Part shown: in pieces, positions 9,137 through 19,105 of the stretch
How the letters are laid out: each line of letters begins with the position of its first letter
Position numbering within the stretch: position 1 is the stretch's first letter
Assembly (NCBI GenBank): GCA_902515455.1
Contig: CABXUO010000004.1
Coordinates: forward strand, 1 to 58,545
Reading direction: 5' to 3'
From: an uncultured SAR86 cluster bacterium
Lineage (GTDB): Bacteria > Pseudomonadota > Gammaproteobacteria > Magnimaribacterales > D2472
DNA length: 58,545 nt
Notes under the pieces: generated by a model
Database searches by the model: none
The model's input: the letters and a program-made list of their open reading frames with translations, nothing else
What the model was told of the DNA's origin: nothing
Made by a program: the position numbers and the translations under genes

Positions 9137-10381
9137 CTAATGCTTGTAGGAAGAAGGCTTCTCTTCACTATTGGTATACCTTTCAGTTAATTTAGAAGAT
9201 CGTGAAGTTAGATCTTGCAATTCCCCTTCAATCATTACAATTTTAGGAAATGATGAAGGTTCTAATGGATCTCCATCCCAAACAATAATATCTGCAAATT
9301 TTCCAGATTCAATTGATCCTCTGTTATTAAGCTGGAAGGTTTTTGCAACTGTATCTGTCATACCTTGTATCGCAGTTTCATAAGACATCCCATGAGCAAC
9401 TGCATTTCCTGATCCTTGTCTCATAAGGTGATAGTTATGACTTCTTTGAGTGCTGAACATAATTGGAATGCCCGCCCCATCAAGAATTTTTCCAAGATTC
9501 AAGTTGGATCCAAGCTCATCAAATGAGTTTGGAATGTTATCCATAGGATCTATTATTACCGGAGTATTGCTTTCTTTGAGTTCATCTAAGACCATCGGAG
9601 CTTCCTCTACGCTTGCTAGGACAAGATTCAAAGAATACTTTTGCTTTATGGATAATGCTTGCAAGATGTCCACTGCTCTATTTGTTTCTAAAACAAATGG
9701 CATACCGCCATTGACAACTTTGCCTAGAGCAATAATATCTGCTGGCTGAAGTTCTAATTTTTCAGCCAAGGTCATATCTAAAATCTCATCGACGGTTGAA
9801 TTTTGGAATAACCTTCCTATTTCTAGTAATGATTCGAGAATTGCTAAAGTTTCTGCACGTGACTCATTAGAGCTACCTAATCTTCCAAACATAGCTATAT
9901 CTTTAGAACCTTTGACTTTAAGACTCCCATCAAGAACAAAATAAGACCCAAGACCAAAAATTGGAAAAGATGATGCGCTTGGAGTACTAATCGCACTGGT
10001 AACTCCATTGCTTCTATTCCAGGGAATACCGGTAGAATTTGGATTAAACGCATTAAAAATACTAAATCCTGCGCTTAAAATGTTTGATTCATCATCACGA
10101 GTTACATCTAAGGAGTTAATTTCAACTATCCCTAAATTACTCATCGGGGAAATCAATCCAGGAGTAACAGGCAATCCATTCACCTCAATAACTCTTGTGT
10201 TGCCATCAATTATTAAGTTCTTACCAACGCTAGCAATTCTATTATCAGAAATTAAAATATCTTTGGGTGTTGCGGGCTCTCCATTACCTAAATGAACCAA
10301 ACCACCTTTAAGCAAAATGGTTTCTGATGAAACATGAACTGTAAGAAGAAGTAACAATATGTTTTTTGAGAATCCTTTCAT
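9137..10381 (-). CDS. Amidohydrolase-family paralog lacking metal ligands (probably catalytically inactive)
   Basis: Composite amidohydrolase fold signatures (ILISDNRIASVGKN, LPVTPGLISPMSNLG, RGSIESGKFADIIVWDGDPLE) but no HxH after PGLI; follows an intact paralog in the same operon. Confidence 0.8.
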   Translation of the reverse strand: MKGFSKNILLLLLTVHVSSETILLKGGLVHLGNGEPATPKDILISDNRIASVGKNLIIDGNTRVIEVNGLPVTPGLISPMSNLGIVEINSLDVTRDDESNILSAGFSIFNAFNPNSTGIPWNRSNGVTSAISTPSASSFPIFGLGSYFVLDGSLKVKGSKDIAMFGRLGSSNESRAETLAILESLLEIGRLFQNSTVDEILDMTLAEKLELQPADIIALGKVVNGGMPFVLETNRAVDILQALSIKQKYSLNLVLASVEEAPMVLDELKESNTPVIIDPMDNIPNSFDELGSNLNLGKILDGAGIPIMFSTQRSHNYHLMRQGSGNAVAHGMSYETAIQGMTDTVAKTFQLNNRGSIESGKFADIIVWDGDPLEPSSFPKIVMIEGELQDLTSRSSKLTERYTNSEEKPSSYKH

Positions 10382-10382
10382 G

Positions 10383-11786
10383 TTACTGAATCCTATTTTT
10401 CTGTGGTTGAATAATTCCTAAATCAAAATCAGTGATTGGTTGAATTTTAGGATCGTTAATATCGAATGCCATAGCTCCGTCAATTAAAACTTTTTCAGCT
10501 TTTGAATAAACACTAAAAGGATCACCAGACCAAAGAACTATGTCAGCGTCTTTACCAATTTCAATGCTTCCTGTTTGGTCAATTATTCCAGCGGCTTTAG
10601 CAGGATTACTTGTTATCCAGCGCATTGCGTGAGCTTTCGATATATTGAAGCCAGCCCTATTGCCGGCAGCCATAGCCTTGGCTGCTTCTTCATTGAGATG
10701 CTGAATTCCAACTGGGTCATCAGAGTGCACAATGGCACAACCGGTTCCATTACGGGCTTGATCAACAATCGCAACATTCGCCTGAACCATATCATATGCC
10801 TCATGCTTGAAGCCCCACCAGTCAGCCCACAATGCTGCACAGATTCCTTCATCTGCTAAAAGATCTGCTATTTTGTAAGCTTCAACAGCATGATGAAAAG
10901 CAGTAATTTTATAATCAAATTCTTTTGATAGTTCAATCATCATAGCCATCTCATCAGCTCTATAACAATGATTTTGAACTAAAATTTCACCTTTCAAGAC
11001 TCCCATCAAAGTATCCAAAGCTAAATCTCTTTTTGGCCGACGATCTTCATTAGATTCATTCATTCCGTCAGCGTATTCAACTGCGTCTATCCATGCACTT
11101 CTATAACCTGCCATGTTTCCCATTCTTGTTGAGGGAGATTGCCTACGATTACCATAAACCCTTTTTGGATTCTCGCCACAAGCCATCTTTAACGAATGTG
11201 GCGCGCCAGGAAATTTCATTGCCTGAATGGTGTTTCGGGATATATTTTTAAAAGTTGCGCCTCTGCCCCCAAATAAATTCGCGGATCCAGGTAAGACGTG
11301 AAAAGTAGTCACCCCTCCCTTGAGTGCCAAAGCAAATTGAGGATCTTGAGTCCACAGTGAATGCTCTGCCCAAACTTCGGCAGTCACTGGAGAGGTTGCT
11401 TCATTCCCATCAGAACTTGTAGATACTCCCGGGGCAGAATAAACTCCCATGTGCGAATGAATATCAATAATGCCTGGAGTGATCCACTTATCAGTTGCAT
11501 CTATAACAAAGACTCCTGGAGCTGAAATAGATTTACTAATTTCCTTAATCACTCCATCTGAGAGAAGCAGATCATAGTTTAAGAATTCACCTCCAAGACC
11601 ATCGTAAATGTTAGCTGACCTAAAAAGGATCGGTTGCGAATACATAGGGATATATGTTGACTCGAATGCATTATCAATCCCTTGATAAACAGAATCTGAT
11701 GATCCAAATGAAACATCAATATCAAAACTATCAGAGCAACTGACTAAGATAAAAAGTAGAGAAGGTAAAAAAAATTTATTTGTCAT
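10383..11786 (-). CDS. Secreted/lipoprotein amidohydrolase (imidazolonepropionase-like)
   Basis: Lipobox-like LVSCSDS; WITPGIIDIHSHMG (HxH), VQNHCYRADEM, AFHHAVEAYK, IVHSDDPV metal-binding motifs; GSIEIGKDADIVLWSGDPF. Confidence 0.9.
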   Translation of the reverse strand: MTNKFFLPSLLFILVSCSDSFDIDVSFGSSDSVYQGIDNAFESTYIPMYSQPILFRSANIYDGLGGEFLNYDLLLSDGVIKEISKSISAPGVFVIDATDKWITPGIIDIHSHMGVYSAPGVSTSSDGNEATSPVTAEVWAEHSLWTQDPQFALALKGGVTTFHVLPGSANLFGGRGATFKNISRNTIQAMKFPGAPHSLKMACGENPKRVYGNRRQSPSTRMGNMAGYRSAWIDAVEYADGMNESNEDRRPKRDLALDTLMGVLKGEILVQNHCYRADEMAMMIELSKEFDYKITAFHHAVEAYKIADLLADEGICAALWADWWGFKHEAYDMVQANVAIVDQARNGTGCAIVHSDDPVGIQHLNEEAAKAMAAGNRAGFNISKAHAMRWITSNPAKAAGIIDQTGSIEIGKDADIVLWSGDPFSVYSKAEKVLIDGAMAFDINDPKIQPITDFDLGIIQPQKNRIQ

Positions 11787-11844
11787 CGTAGATTTTCCTC
11801 TTGATAAAAGATTATAGGACCATTTAAAGAGATATAATATTTAT

Positions 11845-12549
11845 ATGACAAGAAAAAATAATAGGTCAAATAATGAAATGAGGCCTCTAAAGATTGAAGT
11901 TGGGGTCAATAAACATGCTGAAGGTTCAGCTCTGATAAAATTTGGAGATACGCATGTTATTTGCACTGCAAGTATTGAAAATCATGTTCCCAGATGGATG
12001 CGTGGTTCAAATGAAGGGTGGATTACTGCTGAATATGGAATGCTGCCTCGCTCAACTCATGAAAGGATGAATAGAGAAGCTGCAAGAGGCAAACAAAGCG
12101 GAAGGACTATGGAAATTCAAAGATTGATAGGCAGGTCACTAAGGCAAGCTGTTGATTTAAAATATTTAAAGGATAAAACAATTAATATAGATTGCGATGT
12201 TATACAGGCAGATGGCGGAACAAGAACTGCATCTATATCGGGTGCTTGCGTTGCATTATTTGCTGCTATTAAAAACTCACATGATGATCAAAGAGCAATC
12301 AAAGAACACGTTGCGGCAATTTCTATTGGATTAAAAAATGGCTCTCCACTTTTGGATTTAGATTATGAGGAAGATAGCTCTGCCGATACAGATTTAAATG
12401 TGGTTATGACCGAAAACGGGGGCATCATAGAAATACAAGGCACAGCTGAAAAAAATTCTTTTACAAAAGGTCAGCTTGATGAAATGCTTGAATCCGCCTC
12501 AGAAGGTATTTCAGATATAATAGCTCTCCAAAAATCATGTCTGGCTTAA
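11845..12549 (+). CDS. rph: Ribonuclease PH
   Basis: [59 protein letters not shown]. Confidence 0.97.
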   Translation: MTRKNNRSNNEMRPLKIEVGVNKHAEGSALIKFGDTHVICTASIENHVPRWMRGSNEGWITAEYGMLPRSTHERMNREAARGKQSGRTMEIQRLIGRSLRQAVDLKYLKDKTINIDCDVIQADGGTRTASISGACVALFAAIKNSHDDQRAIKEHVAAISIGLKNGSPLLDLDYEEDSSADTDLNVVMTENGGIIEIQGTAEKNSFTKGQLDEMLESASEGISDIIALQKSCLA

Positions 12550-13184
12550 AAGATTTTCAGAAAACTTTTATTGAACTCGCACTTCAAACAAATGCATTAG
12601 AGTTTGGAAAATTTACTCTTAAATCTGGAAGAATCAGTCCATATTTTTTCAATGCTGCAAAAATGCTTAATGGCTGCGATTTACATAAGCTTGCTAATTG
12701 TTATATTGATGCAATTAAGAATTTAAATGTAGAATTTGACTGTCTTTATGGTCCTGCATACAAAGGAATCTTTTTGGGCTCAATTATTGCAACAGTTTTA
12801 AGTCAAAGAGGTACTCCGTACCCTCTTTGTTTTAATAGAAAAGAGATCAAAGATCACGGTGAGGGTGGAGATATTATTGGCCCGGATCCAGCTGGAAATG
12901 TTTTAATTATCGATGACGTTCTGTCTGCCGGTACTGCCGCAAGAGAATCAATTAAAATTTTAGAAAATTTCAATGCGACACCAAAGATTTTTCTTATTGG
13001 TCTGGATAGACAAGAGAAAGGAAAAGCTGACCTATCTGCAAAATCAGAACTTGAGAAAGATTTTGATATTCAAGTCTCATCCATAATAAATTTAGATGCT
13101 CTCATAGAGTACTCTCAAAATAATCAGGATTTTAATACTTACATATCAGAGCTTGAAGAATATAGAATGAGTTGGGGTGCATAA
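12537..13184 (+). CDS. pyrE: Orotate phosphoribosyltransferase
   Basis: [51 protein letters not shown]; overlaps rph. Confidence 0.96.
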   Translation: MSGLKDFQKTFIELALQTNALEFGKFTLKSGRISPYFFNAAKMLNGCDLHKLANCYIDAIKNLNVEFDCLYGPAYKGIFLGSIIATVLSQRGTPYPLCFNRKEIKDHGEGGDIIGPDPAGNVLIIDDVLSAGTAARESIKILENFNATPKIFLIGLDRQEKGKADLSAKSELEKDFDIQVSSIINLDALIEYSQNNQDFNTYISELEEYRMSWGA

Positions 13185-13795
13185 TGTTTACTGGAATTGT
13201 CAGCGGCAAGGGTAATCTTCAAAAAATCATCAGATGTGAAGATTATGTCTCCTTGGTCATTAAGGCGCCTAAAGGCTTTGCCAAAAATTTATCTAGGGGA
13301 GCAAGTGTTTCTGTAAATGGAGTCTGTCTGACAGTAAAAAAAGGCAAAACAGATCTTTTAGAATTTGATGTCATTGAAGAAACTTTAAAGAAAACAAATT
13401 TAAAGAATTTGGTTCAATCATCTAAAGTTAATTTAGAGCGCTCTATGACAGCTAAAACTGAAATTGGCGGGCATCTAGTCTCTGGTCACATTCATGGAAC
13501 CGGAGAAGTCTTAAAAGTAATAAATAGAAAAGAGACAAAAGATTTGCTGATAAAAATTCCATCGGACTTGAAGGAATATTTTTTTTACAAGGGTTATGTA
13601 GCTTTAAATGGATGCAGTCTAACGATAGGAAAAGTACTCAAATCCTCATTTTATATTCATCTCATTCCTGAAACTGTCTCAATCACAACATTTCAGGAGA
13701 TCAAAAAGGGAGACCTCGTTAACATTGAAGTTGAACAAGCAACCATCAATACTGTTGAGACTGTAAAAAGAGTTATGCTTGAGAGAAAAGTTTAG
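13184..13795 (+). CDS. ribE: Riboflavin synthase alpha chain
   Basis: [10 protein letters not shown]...VSVNGVCLTV, GGHLVSGHIHGTG. Start moved to the ATG at 13184 (TAATG overlap with pyrE) rather than the ORF-track start at 13172. Confidence 0.93.
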   Translation: MFTGIVSGKGNLQKIIRCEDYVSLVIKAPKGFAKNLSRGASVSVNGVCLTVKKGKTDLLEFDVIEETLKKTNLKNLVQSSKVNLERSMTAKTEIGGHLVSGHIHGTGEVLKVINRKETKDLLIKIPSDLKEYFFYKGYVALNGCSLTIGKVLKSSFYIHLIPETVSITTFQEIKKGDLVNIEVEQATINTVETVKRVMLERKV

Positions 13796-14687
13796 TTAAG
13801 ACTGCCATTCTCATCCCCACACCATTAAAAATTTGGTTACTAATTTTACAATTATCCAACTCGCCTACTTCTTTGCTCAATTCAATCCCAAAGTTTACTG
13901 GTCCTGGATGTAATAAAATCATTTCTGGATCTGCTACTTGGAGTGAATCAACATTAATTTGATACCTTTCAATATAATCGGTGGCGCCAATAGTTAGCTT
14001 TTCAGACAACCTCTCATTTTGAATCCTGAGCGCCATAACAACATCCGCATCTTGTAATGCAGTATCTAACTCAGGTTCAAAATTTCCAATTGGAGTCTCA
14101 ATAAAATTCTTGCAAAGATCGGGATGGCCACAAAATGTTAAACTTTTAAATCCCACAATTTGAATTGCCTCCATGAAAGAATTTACCACTCTAGAGTGAT
14201 CAAGATCACCTACAATGGTAATTTTAAGATCCTCAAATCTTTCTTTTGATTCATGAATCGTCATTAGATCAATCAGTGTTTGTGAAGGATGAGAAATGGA
14301 GCCTTCTCCAGCATTAATGAATTGCATGTTTGAAAAGTCTTTTACATAGTCATGGATAACTGAATCAGTGTGGCGCAGAATGCATAAATCAACTCCCATC
14401 ATCTCAACTGCATTTATAGTATCCTCAAGGGTCTCTCCCTTTTTTATAGAGGAATTAGATAAATCAAAATCTATAAATTTTGCCCCCAAATTATGAGCTG
14501 CTATTTCGAAAGATAATTTTGTTCTGGTACTTGGCTCGCAGAAGATCGAAACAATCTTTTTATCTGGAAACAGATTTTCACTTCGATAGTCCAATGAATC
14601 CTCAGACTTGAAATTATTTGCAAGCTCAATCAAATCAAAAATATCTTTCTTTCTTAGATCAGTAAAGTTGATTAGATTTTTTGACAT
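13773..14687 (-). CDS. pyrB: Aspartate carbamoyltransferase catalytic subunit
   Basis: FCEPSTRTKLSFEIAAHNLGA, RHTD, NAGEGSISHPSQTLIDL, IVGDLDHSRV, HPGPVNFGIE. Confidence 0.92.
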   Translation of the reverse strand: MSKNLINFTDLRKKDIFDLIELANNFKSEDSLDYRSENLFPDKKIVSIFCEPSTRTKLSFEIAAHNLGAKFIDFDLSNSSIKKGETLEDTINAVEMMGVDLCILRHTDSVIHDYVKDFSNMQFINAGEGSISHPSQTLIDLMTIHESKERFEDLKITIVGDLDHSRVVNSFMEAIQIVGFKSLTFCGHPDLCKNFIETPIGNFEPELDTALQDADVVMALRIQNERLSEKLTIGATDYIERYQINVDSLQVADPEMILLHPGPVNFGIELSKEVGELDNCKISNQIFNGVGMRMAVLTKLFSQA

Positions 14688-15070
14688 TAAACTTCTATGG
14701 ACAAAATAGCATCCATTTCAATATCAACTCCTTTTGGAAGTTTAGAAATTTCTATCGTTGCTCTGGCTGGGAAAGGCTCTGAGAATCTTTTGCTCATGAT
14801 CTGATTTACTTCATCAAATTTTTCAAGATCTGTTAGAAAAATTGTTAATTTAAGAATATTATTAAGTCCGCCGCCTGATTCAATGCAAATTGCCTCAAGA
14901 TTATCCATAACTTGAGACGCTTGATCATAAAATGTTTCGTTATTAAGTTCTCCTGAACTTGGTATAAGTGGTATTTGCCCTGAGATGAAAACTACATCGC
15001 CCCATTGGATTGCCTGTGAGTATGGGCCAATAGCTGCGGGTGCTTTATTTGTAAAAATTTGTTTCTTCAT
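14687..15070 (-). CDS. ridA: RidA family reactive intermediate/imine deaminase
   Basis: NKAPAAIGPYSQAIQWGDVVFISGQIPLIP, RATIEISKLPKGVDIEMDAI; next to spoT. Confidence 0.94.
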   Translation of the reverse strand: MKKQIFTNKAPAAIGPYSQAIQWGDVVFISGQIPLIPSSGELNNETFYDQASQVMDNLEAICIESGGGLNNILKLTIFLTDLEKFDEVNQIMSKRFSEPFPARATIEISKLPKGVDIEMDAILSIEV

Positions 15071-17267
15071 TTTTAGATTTTTTATCGTTAACTATTCTTG
15101 AACAACTTGTCACATATCTTAATGAACGCAATTTTATCATTAATTTATTTATTGAATCAGCATTAAGAACTTCAACTTCCACTAAAAATTCAATAATCAT
15201 TGAATCAATATCTCTACTGTGGATATTCACTATGTTTAGGTTAGATTTTGTAAAAACAGATGCAATATCTGCTAATATTCCTGGTCTATCTTCTGCATGA
15301 ATTTTAACATGACCTTTGTAATGAAGTTCCTTACTATCACTGCCCCACATCGCTGGAAAGTATCTGGCTGATAAAGTATTGCTTCTGGGAATATAAACTT
15401 GTCTACATCGTGAGTGGTGAATAACTATTCCTCTATCAGTGTCTGAATGAGCTGTGATTGGATCACCATGAACCGGCATACAACATTTTGCGTAAGTAAC
15501 AGACACTCCCTCAATTTGATGATCAGATAAAACCATTGATTTAAATTTAGGTTTTTTATTTTTCTTAAATCTCAATCCAGAAAAGAACCTCTCAGCGACC
15601 AAAGCTCCAGTTTTTTTTCCAGAGCCTAAATCAGTTAAAAGTTCATTTAAAGATTTTACCCCTAGCATCTCCAAGATTCGAGACATCTTGCTGCCGCGAT
15701 ATTGATCCAATGTTATTCCACCTCTTCTTAATTCACTCTCCAGCATGAGTTTGCCAGCTTTTCTTGACTGTGAAATCTTTTGATTTCTTAAGGCAAGTCT
15801 AATAGAAGATCTAGCCTTGCTTGTCACCACAAAATTTAACCAGTCCGGACTTACCTCTTGTTTATCTGAAGAAATAATTTCAATTGATTGTCCATTTTCA
15901 AGACGAATATTGAGAGGCGCAAACTTTCTATTAACTCTACATGCAATTGCTTTATTGCCAAGCTCTGTATGAAGTTCATAGGCAAAGTCAATTGGAGTAG
16001 AACCAGATTTAAGATTTACAATTTTTCCTTTTGGGGTAAAAACATATACCTCGTCATAGACTAAATCCGTTTTAATTGCTTCAACAAATTCGTGAGAATT
16101 AATGGTTGCTTTATCTAAATCAGTAAAACTTTCGATCCATTTTCTTGCACCGATTGCCTCAGACTTAACACTATCTTTTGTCTTATATGACCAATGAGCA
16201 GAAATACCATTTTCAGCAATAATTTCCATGCTTTTAGTTTGTATTTGAACTTCAATTGGCACTCCATCTAGTGCAATAAGTGAGGTATGAATCGCTTGAT
16301 AACCATTTGATTTTGGTATGGCGATATAGTCTTTAAATTTTTTACCTATGGGTTTGTGTAAATTATGAATAACTCCTAATGCTCTGTATGCATCATCGAC
16401 TGAATCAACGATAACTCTAAAGGCATAAACATCTAGTATTTGAGAGAATGGCTTTTTTTTATCTTTGATCTTTCTGTATATGCTATAGAGAGATTTTTGC
16501 CTGCCCTGAACAATCGCTGAAATCTCACTGTTTTTTAGGTAATACTTAAACTGCTTTCTGAGCTTAGATATAATTTTTTGTCTCCCTCCAACTGCTTGTT
16601 TGATAGCAGAATTAAGCATTCTTGCTCGCAGGGGGTGCAAACATTGAAAAGCTAAATCTTCTAGCTCCACACGAATGTTTTGCATTCCTATTCTAATTGC
16701 AATCGGTCCATACAATTCCAGGGTCTCTATTGACTTACTAATTTGCTTTTCTCTTGGCAAAAATTCGATGGTGCGCATGTTATGAAGTCGATCACATAAC
16801 TTTACAATAATAACTCTTATGTCTTTTGACATAGCTAAAGCCATTTTTTGTAAATTATTTGCATTGCGATCTTCTATGCTTTGAAAATCCAGTTTGTTTA
16901 AATTGCTCACTCCATCAACAATTGCAACGATATCTTTACCAAAAAGTTTTTCTAAATAAGATTTCTGAATAAAACTGTCCTCAAGGACATCATGCATAAG
17001 GCCTGCGCATACAGTTTCAATATCTAAATTAAGTTCAATTAAAATTGATGTGACTGCAATAGGATGGGTTATGTATGCTGAACCATCTTTTCTGGATTGT
17101 TCTTTATGGGCCTGAAAAGCAACATTATATGCGGTTTCTAAAAGATCTAGTTCGTTCTTAGAAAAATATATTTTTGCTGATTTATATAGCTTTTTTGGAA
17201 CCGGTGAAAGAAGTTTTCTGTTAGAGAAATCTAAGAGTACTTGACTGGGAAGGGCCCGTTCACTCAA
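15045..17267 (-). CDS. spoT: Bifunctional (p)ppGpp synthetase/hydrolase (RelA/SpoT homolog)
   Basis: HD domain (YITHPIAVTSIL, LMHDVLED), synthetase domain (DVYAFRVIVD, IPKSNGYQAIHTSL), TGS and ACT domains; next to rpoZ. Confidence 0.96.
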   Translation of the reverse strand: MSERALPSQVLLDFSNRKLLSPVPKKLYKSAKIYFSKNELDLLETAYNVAFQAHKEQSRKDGSAYITHPIAVTSILIELNLDIETVCAGLMHDVLEDSFIQKSYLEKLFGKDIVAIVDGVSNLNKLDFQSIEDRNANNLQKMALAMSKDIRVIIVKLCDRLHNMRTIEFLPREKQISKSIETLELYGPIAIRIGMQNIRVELEDLAFQCLHPLRARMLNSAIKQAVGGRQKIISKLRKQFKYYLKNSEISAIVQGRQKSLYSIYRKIKDKKKPFSQILDVYAFRVIVDSVDDAYRALGVIHNLHKPIGKKFKDYIAIPKSNGYQAIHTSLIALDGVPIEVQIQTKSMEIIAENGISAHWSYKTKDSVKSEAIGARKWIESFTDLDKATINSHEFVEAIKTDLVYDEVYVFTPKGKIVNLKSGSTPIDFAYELHTELGNKAIACRVNRKFAPLNIRLENGQSIEIISSDKQEVSPDWLNFVVTSKARSSIRLALRNQKISQSRKAGKLMLESELRRGGITLDQYRGSKMSRILEMLGVKSLNELLTDLGSGKKTGALVAERFFSGLRFKKNKKPKFKSMVLSDHQIEGVSVTYAKCCMPVHGDPITAHSDTDRGIVIHHSRCRQVYIPRSNTLSARYFPAMWGSDSKELHYKGHVKIHAEDRPGILADIASVFTKSNLNIVNIHSRDIDSMIIEFLVEVEVLNADSINKLMIKLRSLRYVTSCSRIVNDKKSKNEETNFYK

Positions 17268-17288
17268 TTAGCAACTCCAAGACTTTCA

Positions 17289-17561
17289 TTAGCCTATAAT
17301 ATCGTCTTTAGGCTTATCTCTATCAATAGAAAATTCATCTAATAAAAGATCCTCTTCAAGGGTCTTATCAAGAATTTCTCTTGTGATCAAACCCTCTTCT
17401 ATTTCTCTTAAAGCAACGATAGTTGGTTTATCGTCTTCCCATTCAACCATGGGTTCTCTGCTAGTTGTTGAAAGTTGTCTTGCTCTTCCAGATGCTAATA
17501 AGATTAATTCAAATCTACTATGGACCTTATCTAAACAACCTTCTACTGTAATTCTTGCCAT
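17289..17561 (-). CDS. rpoZ: DNA-directed RNA polymerase omega subunit
   Basis: [44 protein letters not shown]. Confidence 0.96.
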   Translation of the reverse strand: MARITVEGCLDKVHSRFELILLASGRARQLSTTSREPMVEWEDDKPTIVALREIEEGLITREILDKTLEEDLLLDEFSIDRDKPKDDIIG

Positions 17562-17599
17562 AATTTTGTCCTCGAGCGCGTATTTTAGTGTTTATTTAC

Positions 17600-18229
17600 C
17601 TAATAAGACAATAGCTGAGCTAAAAACTGTTGTACTTCTTCGTTATTTATCTGATTTAAGGACTCATTTTGAGCAATAATGTTAAATAGCTCACCAGCTG
17701 CCTTATCAAAAGAATCATTAACTATGAGGTGCTTGTATTCACTTGCATGCTCCAACTCGTCTTTTGCATTTTTTAATCTTAAATCAATTGCATTGAGATC
17801 TTCGTCTCCCCTATTTCTTATGCGTTCTTCTAAAGAATGAATCGAAGGAGGGAGAATAAAAATAGACTCATAATTCATTGATAAACCATTAATTTGTCTG
17901 AATCCTTGTACATCGATTTCAAGAATTAAATTTACTCCCATAGACAATTTTGATTTTACAAAATCAGTAGAGGTGCCATACAAATTTCCATGAACTTCGG
18001 CAAACTCTAAAAAGAAATTTGTATTTTTTTTATCTAGAAATTCTTCTTTTGATACAAAAAAATAATCTTTGCCATCAGATTCTCCTTTTCTAGGCAATCT
18101 TGTTGTGTAAGAAACAGATAATTCTAAGGGTAAATCAGACTTATTTGCTCTGGCTAGAGCCGCATCTATCAATGATGACTTGCCAGCACCAGATGGAGCA
18201 GAAACTAAAAAAAGCTTAGGATCTTTCAT
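17600..18229 (-). CDS. gmk: Guanylate kinase
   Basis: LFLVSAPSGAGKSSLID, SVSYTTRLPRKGESDGKDYFFVSKEEF. Confidence 0.97.
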   Translation of the reverse strand: MKDPKLFLVSAPSGAGKSSLIDAALARANKSDLPLELSVSYTTRLPRKGESDGKDYFFVSKEEFLDKKNTNFFLEFAEVHGNLYGTSTDFVKSKLSMGVNLILEIDVQGFRQINGLSMNYESIFILPPSIHSLEERIRNRGDEDLNAIDLRLKNAKDELEHASEYKHLIVNDSFDKAAGELFNIIAQNESLNQINNEEVQQFLAQLLSY

Positions 18230-19081
18230 TATTCTAAATTTAAGGCTTGTTCACGCAATTCTTCTACTTTCAATTTCATAGTAAGGGCTAAGTCCTTTAA
18301 ATCTGATTTTTCAATTTTTACTGATAAAGTATTTACTTCCCTAAAAAGCTCCTGAAGGATGAAGTCCATTTTTTTTCCATGAGCATTTTTAAGCTTAAAT
18401 AATTTGTTTAAAGATTCAATATGAAAGCTGATTCTTTCAAGCTCTTCAGCTATATCATGCTTAATTGCTAAATTTGAAACTTCATTAGCTATTTCATCCT
18501 TAGTTATGTCAATCTTTTTTTGAACAAACCTATTCTTGATAGCCTTTTCTCTATGTCTTAACAATGAAGGTGCTGATTTAAATAATTTATGATGGGCGTT
18601 TTTTAAGAAGAGTGTCTTTGCTAAAATGATTTTTTCTATCTTTTTACCCTCCTTTGCCCTTGATTCAACCAAATTCTTTATTGCAATGTTTAATGCCTTT
18701 TTTCCCAACATAGCGATATCTTTTTTTTGAAGTCTTCACTGTTAATAAACCAGGAATATCCCTCAGATCACTTAATTTGAGATTTAAATGTTTAAAATCC
18801 TCACTTGATTTCAAAGTTTTCTTTAGGTTTCTAATACCCTCTTCATTGAGCTCATAGGAGTGATCTGACTGGAAATTATCAAAGATTTTGACTTCAAAGG
18901 AGCCTCTTAAAAATTTTTTCTTTATTTGATTTTTAATATACTCCTCTAAATCATTTGGAAGGCTATAACCTTTAAATGAAATATCTATAAATCTGTTATT
19001 GACAGACTTAATTTCACACAAAACCTCCATCTTTTTTGATGTGGCTTGTCCAGAGCCGTAACCTGTCATGCTATAAAACAT
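18229..19081 (-). pseudogene. yicC: YicC-family endoribonuclease, split by a one-base frameshift at an A8 tract
   Basis: N-terminal ORF 18665-19081 (MFYSMTGYGSGQATSKKMEVLCEIKSVNNRFIDISFKGY) and C-terminal ORF 18229-18711 (IAEELERISFHIESLNKLFKLKNAHGKKMDFILQELFREVNTLSVK) are the two halves of one YicC protein; frames change at the T8 (+ strand) run 18721-18728. Confidence 0.9.
18721..18728 (-). other. A8 homopolymer (coding strand) at the yicC frameshift
   Basis: Read as TCA AAA AAA AGA TAT..., the N-terminal frame runs into ...RYRYVGKKGIKHCNKEFG*. One A fewer gives TCA AAA AAA GAT ATC GCT ATG TTG GGA..., joining to the C-terminal frame. Confidence 0.85.
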
Positions 19082-19105
19082 ATAATTCCCAAATAATCAT
19101 AATTA

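Noticed and set aside
9171-10859. Plus-strand ORFs antisense to the amidohydrolase pair
   Set aside because: No start context or recognisable family; the minus-strand genes are well supported.
13172-13184. ORF-track start of ribE at 13172 (MGCIMFTG...)
   Set aside because: Riboflavin synthase begins at MFTGIV; the ATG at 13184 is the natural start.
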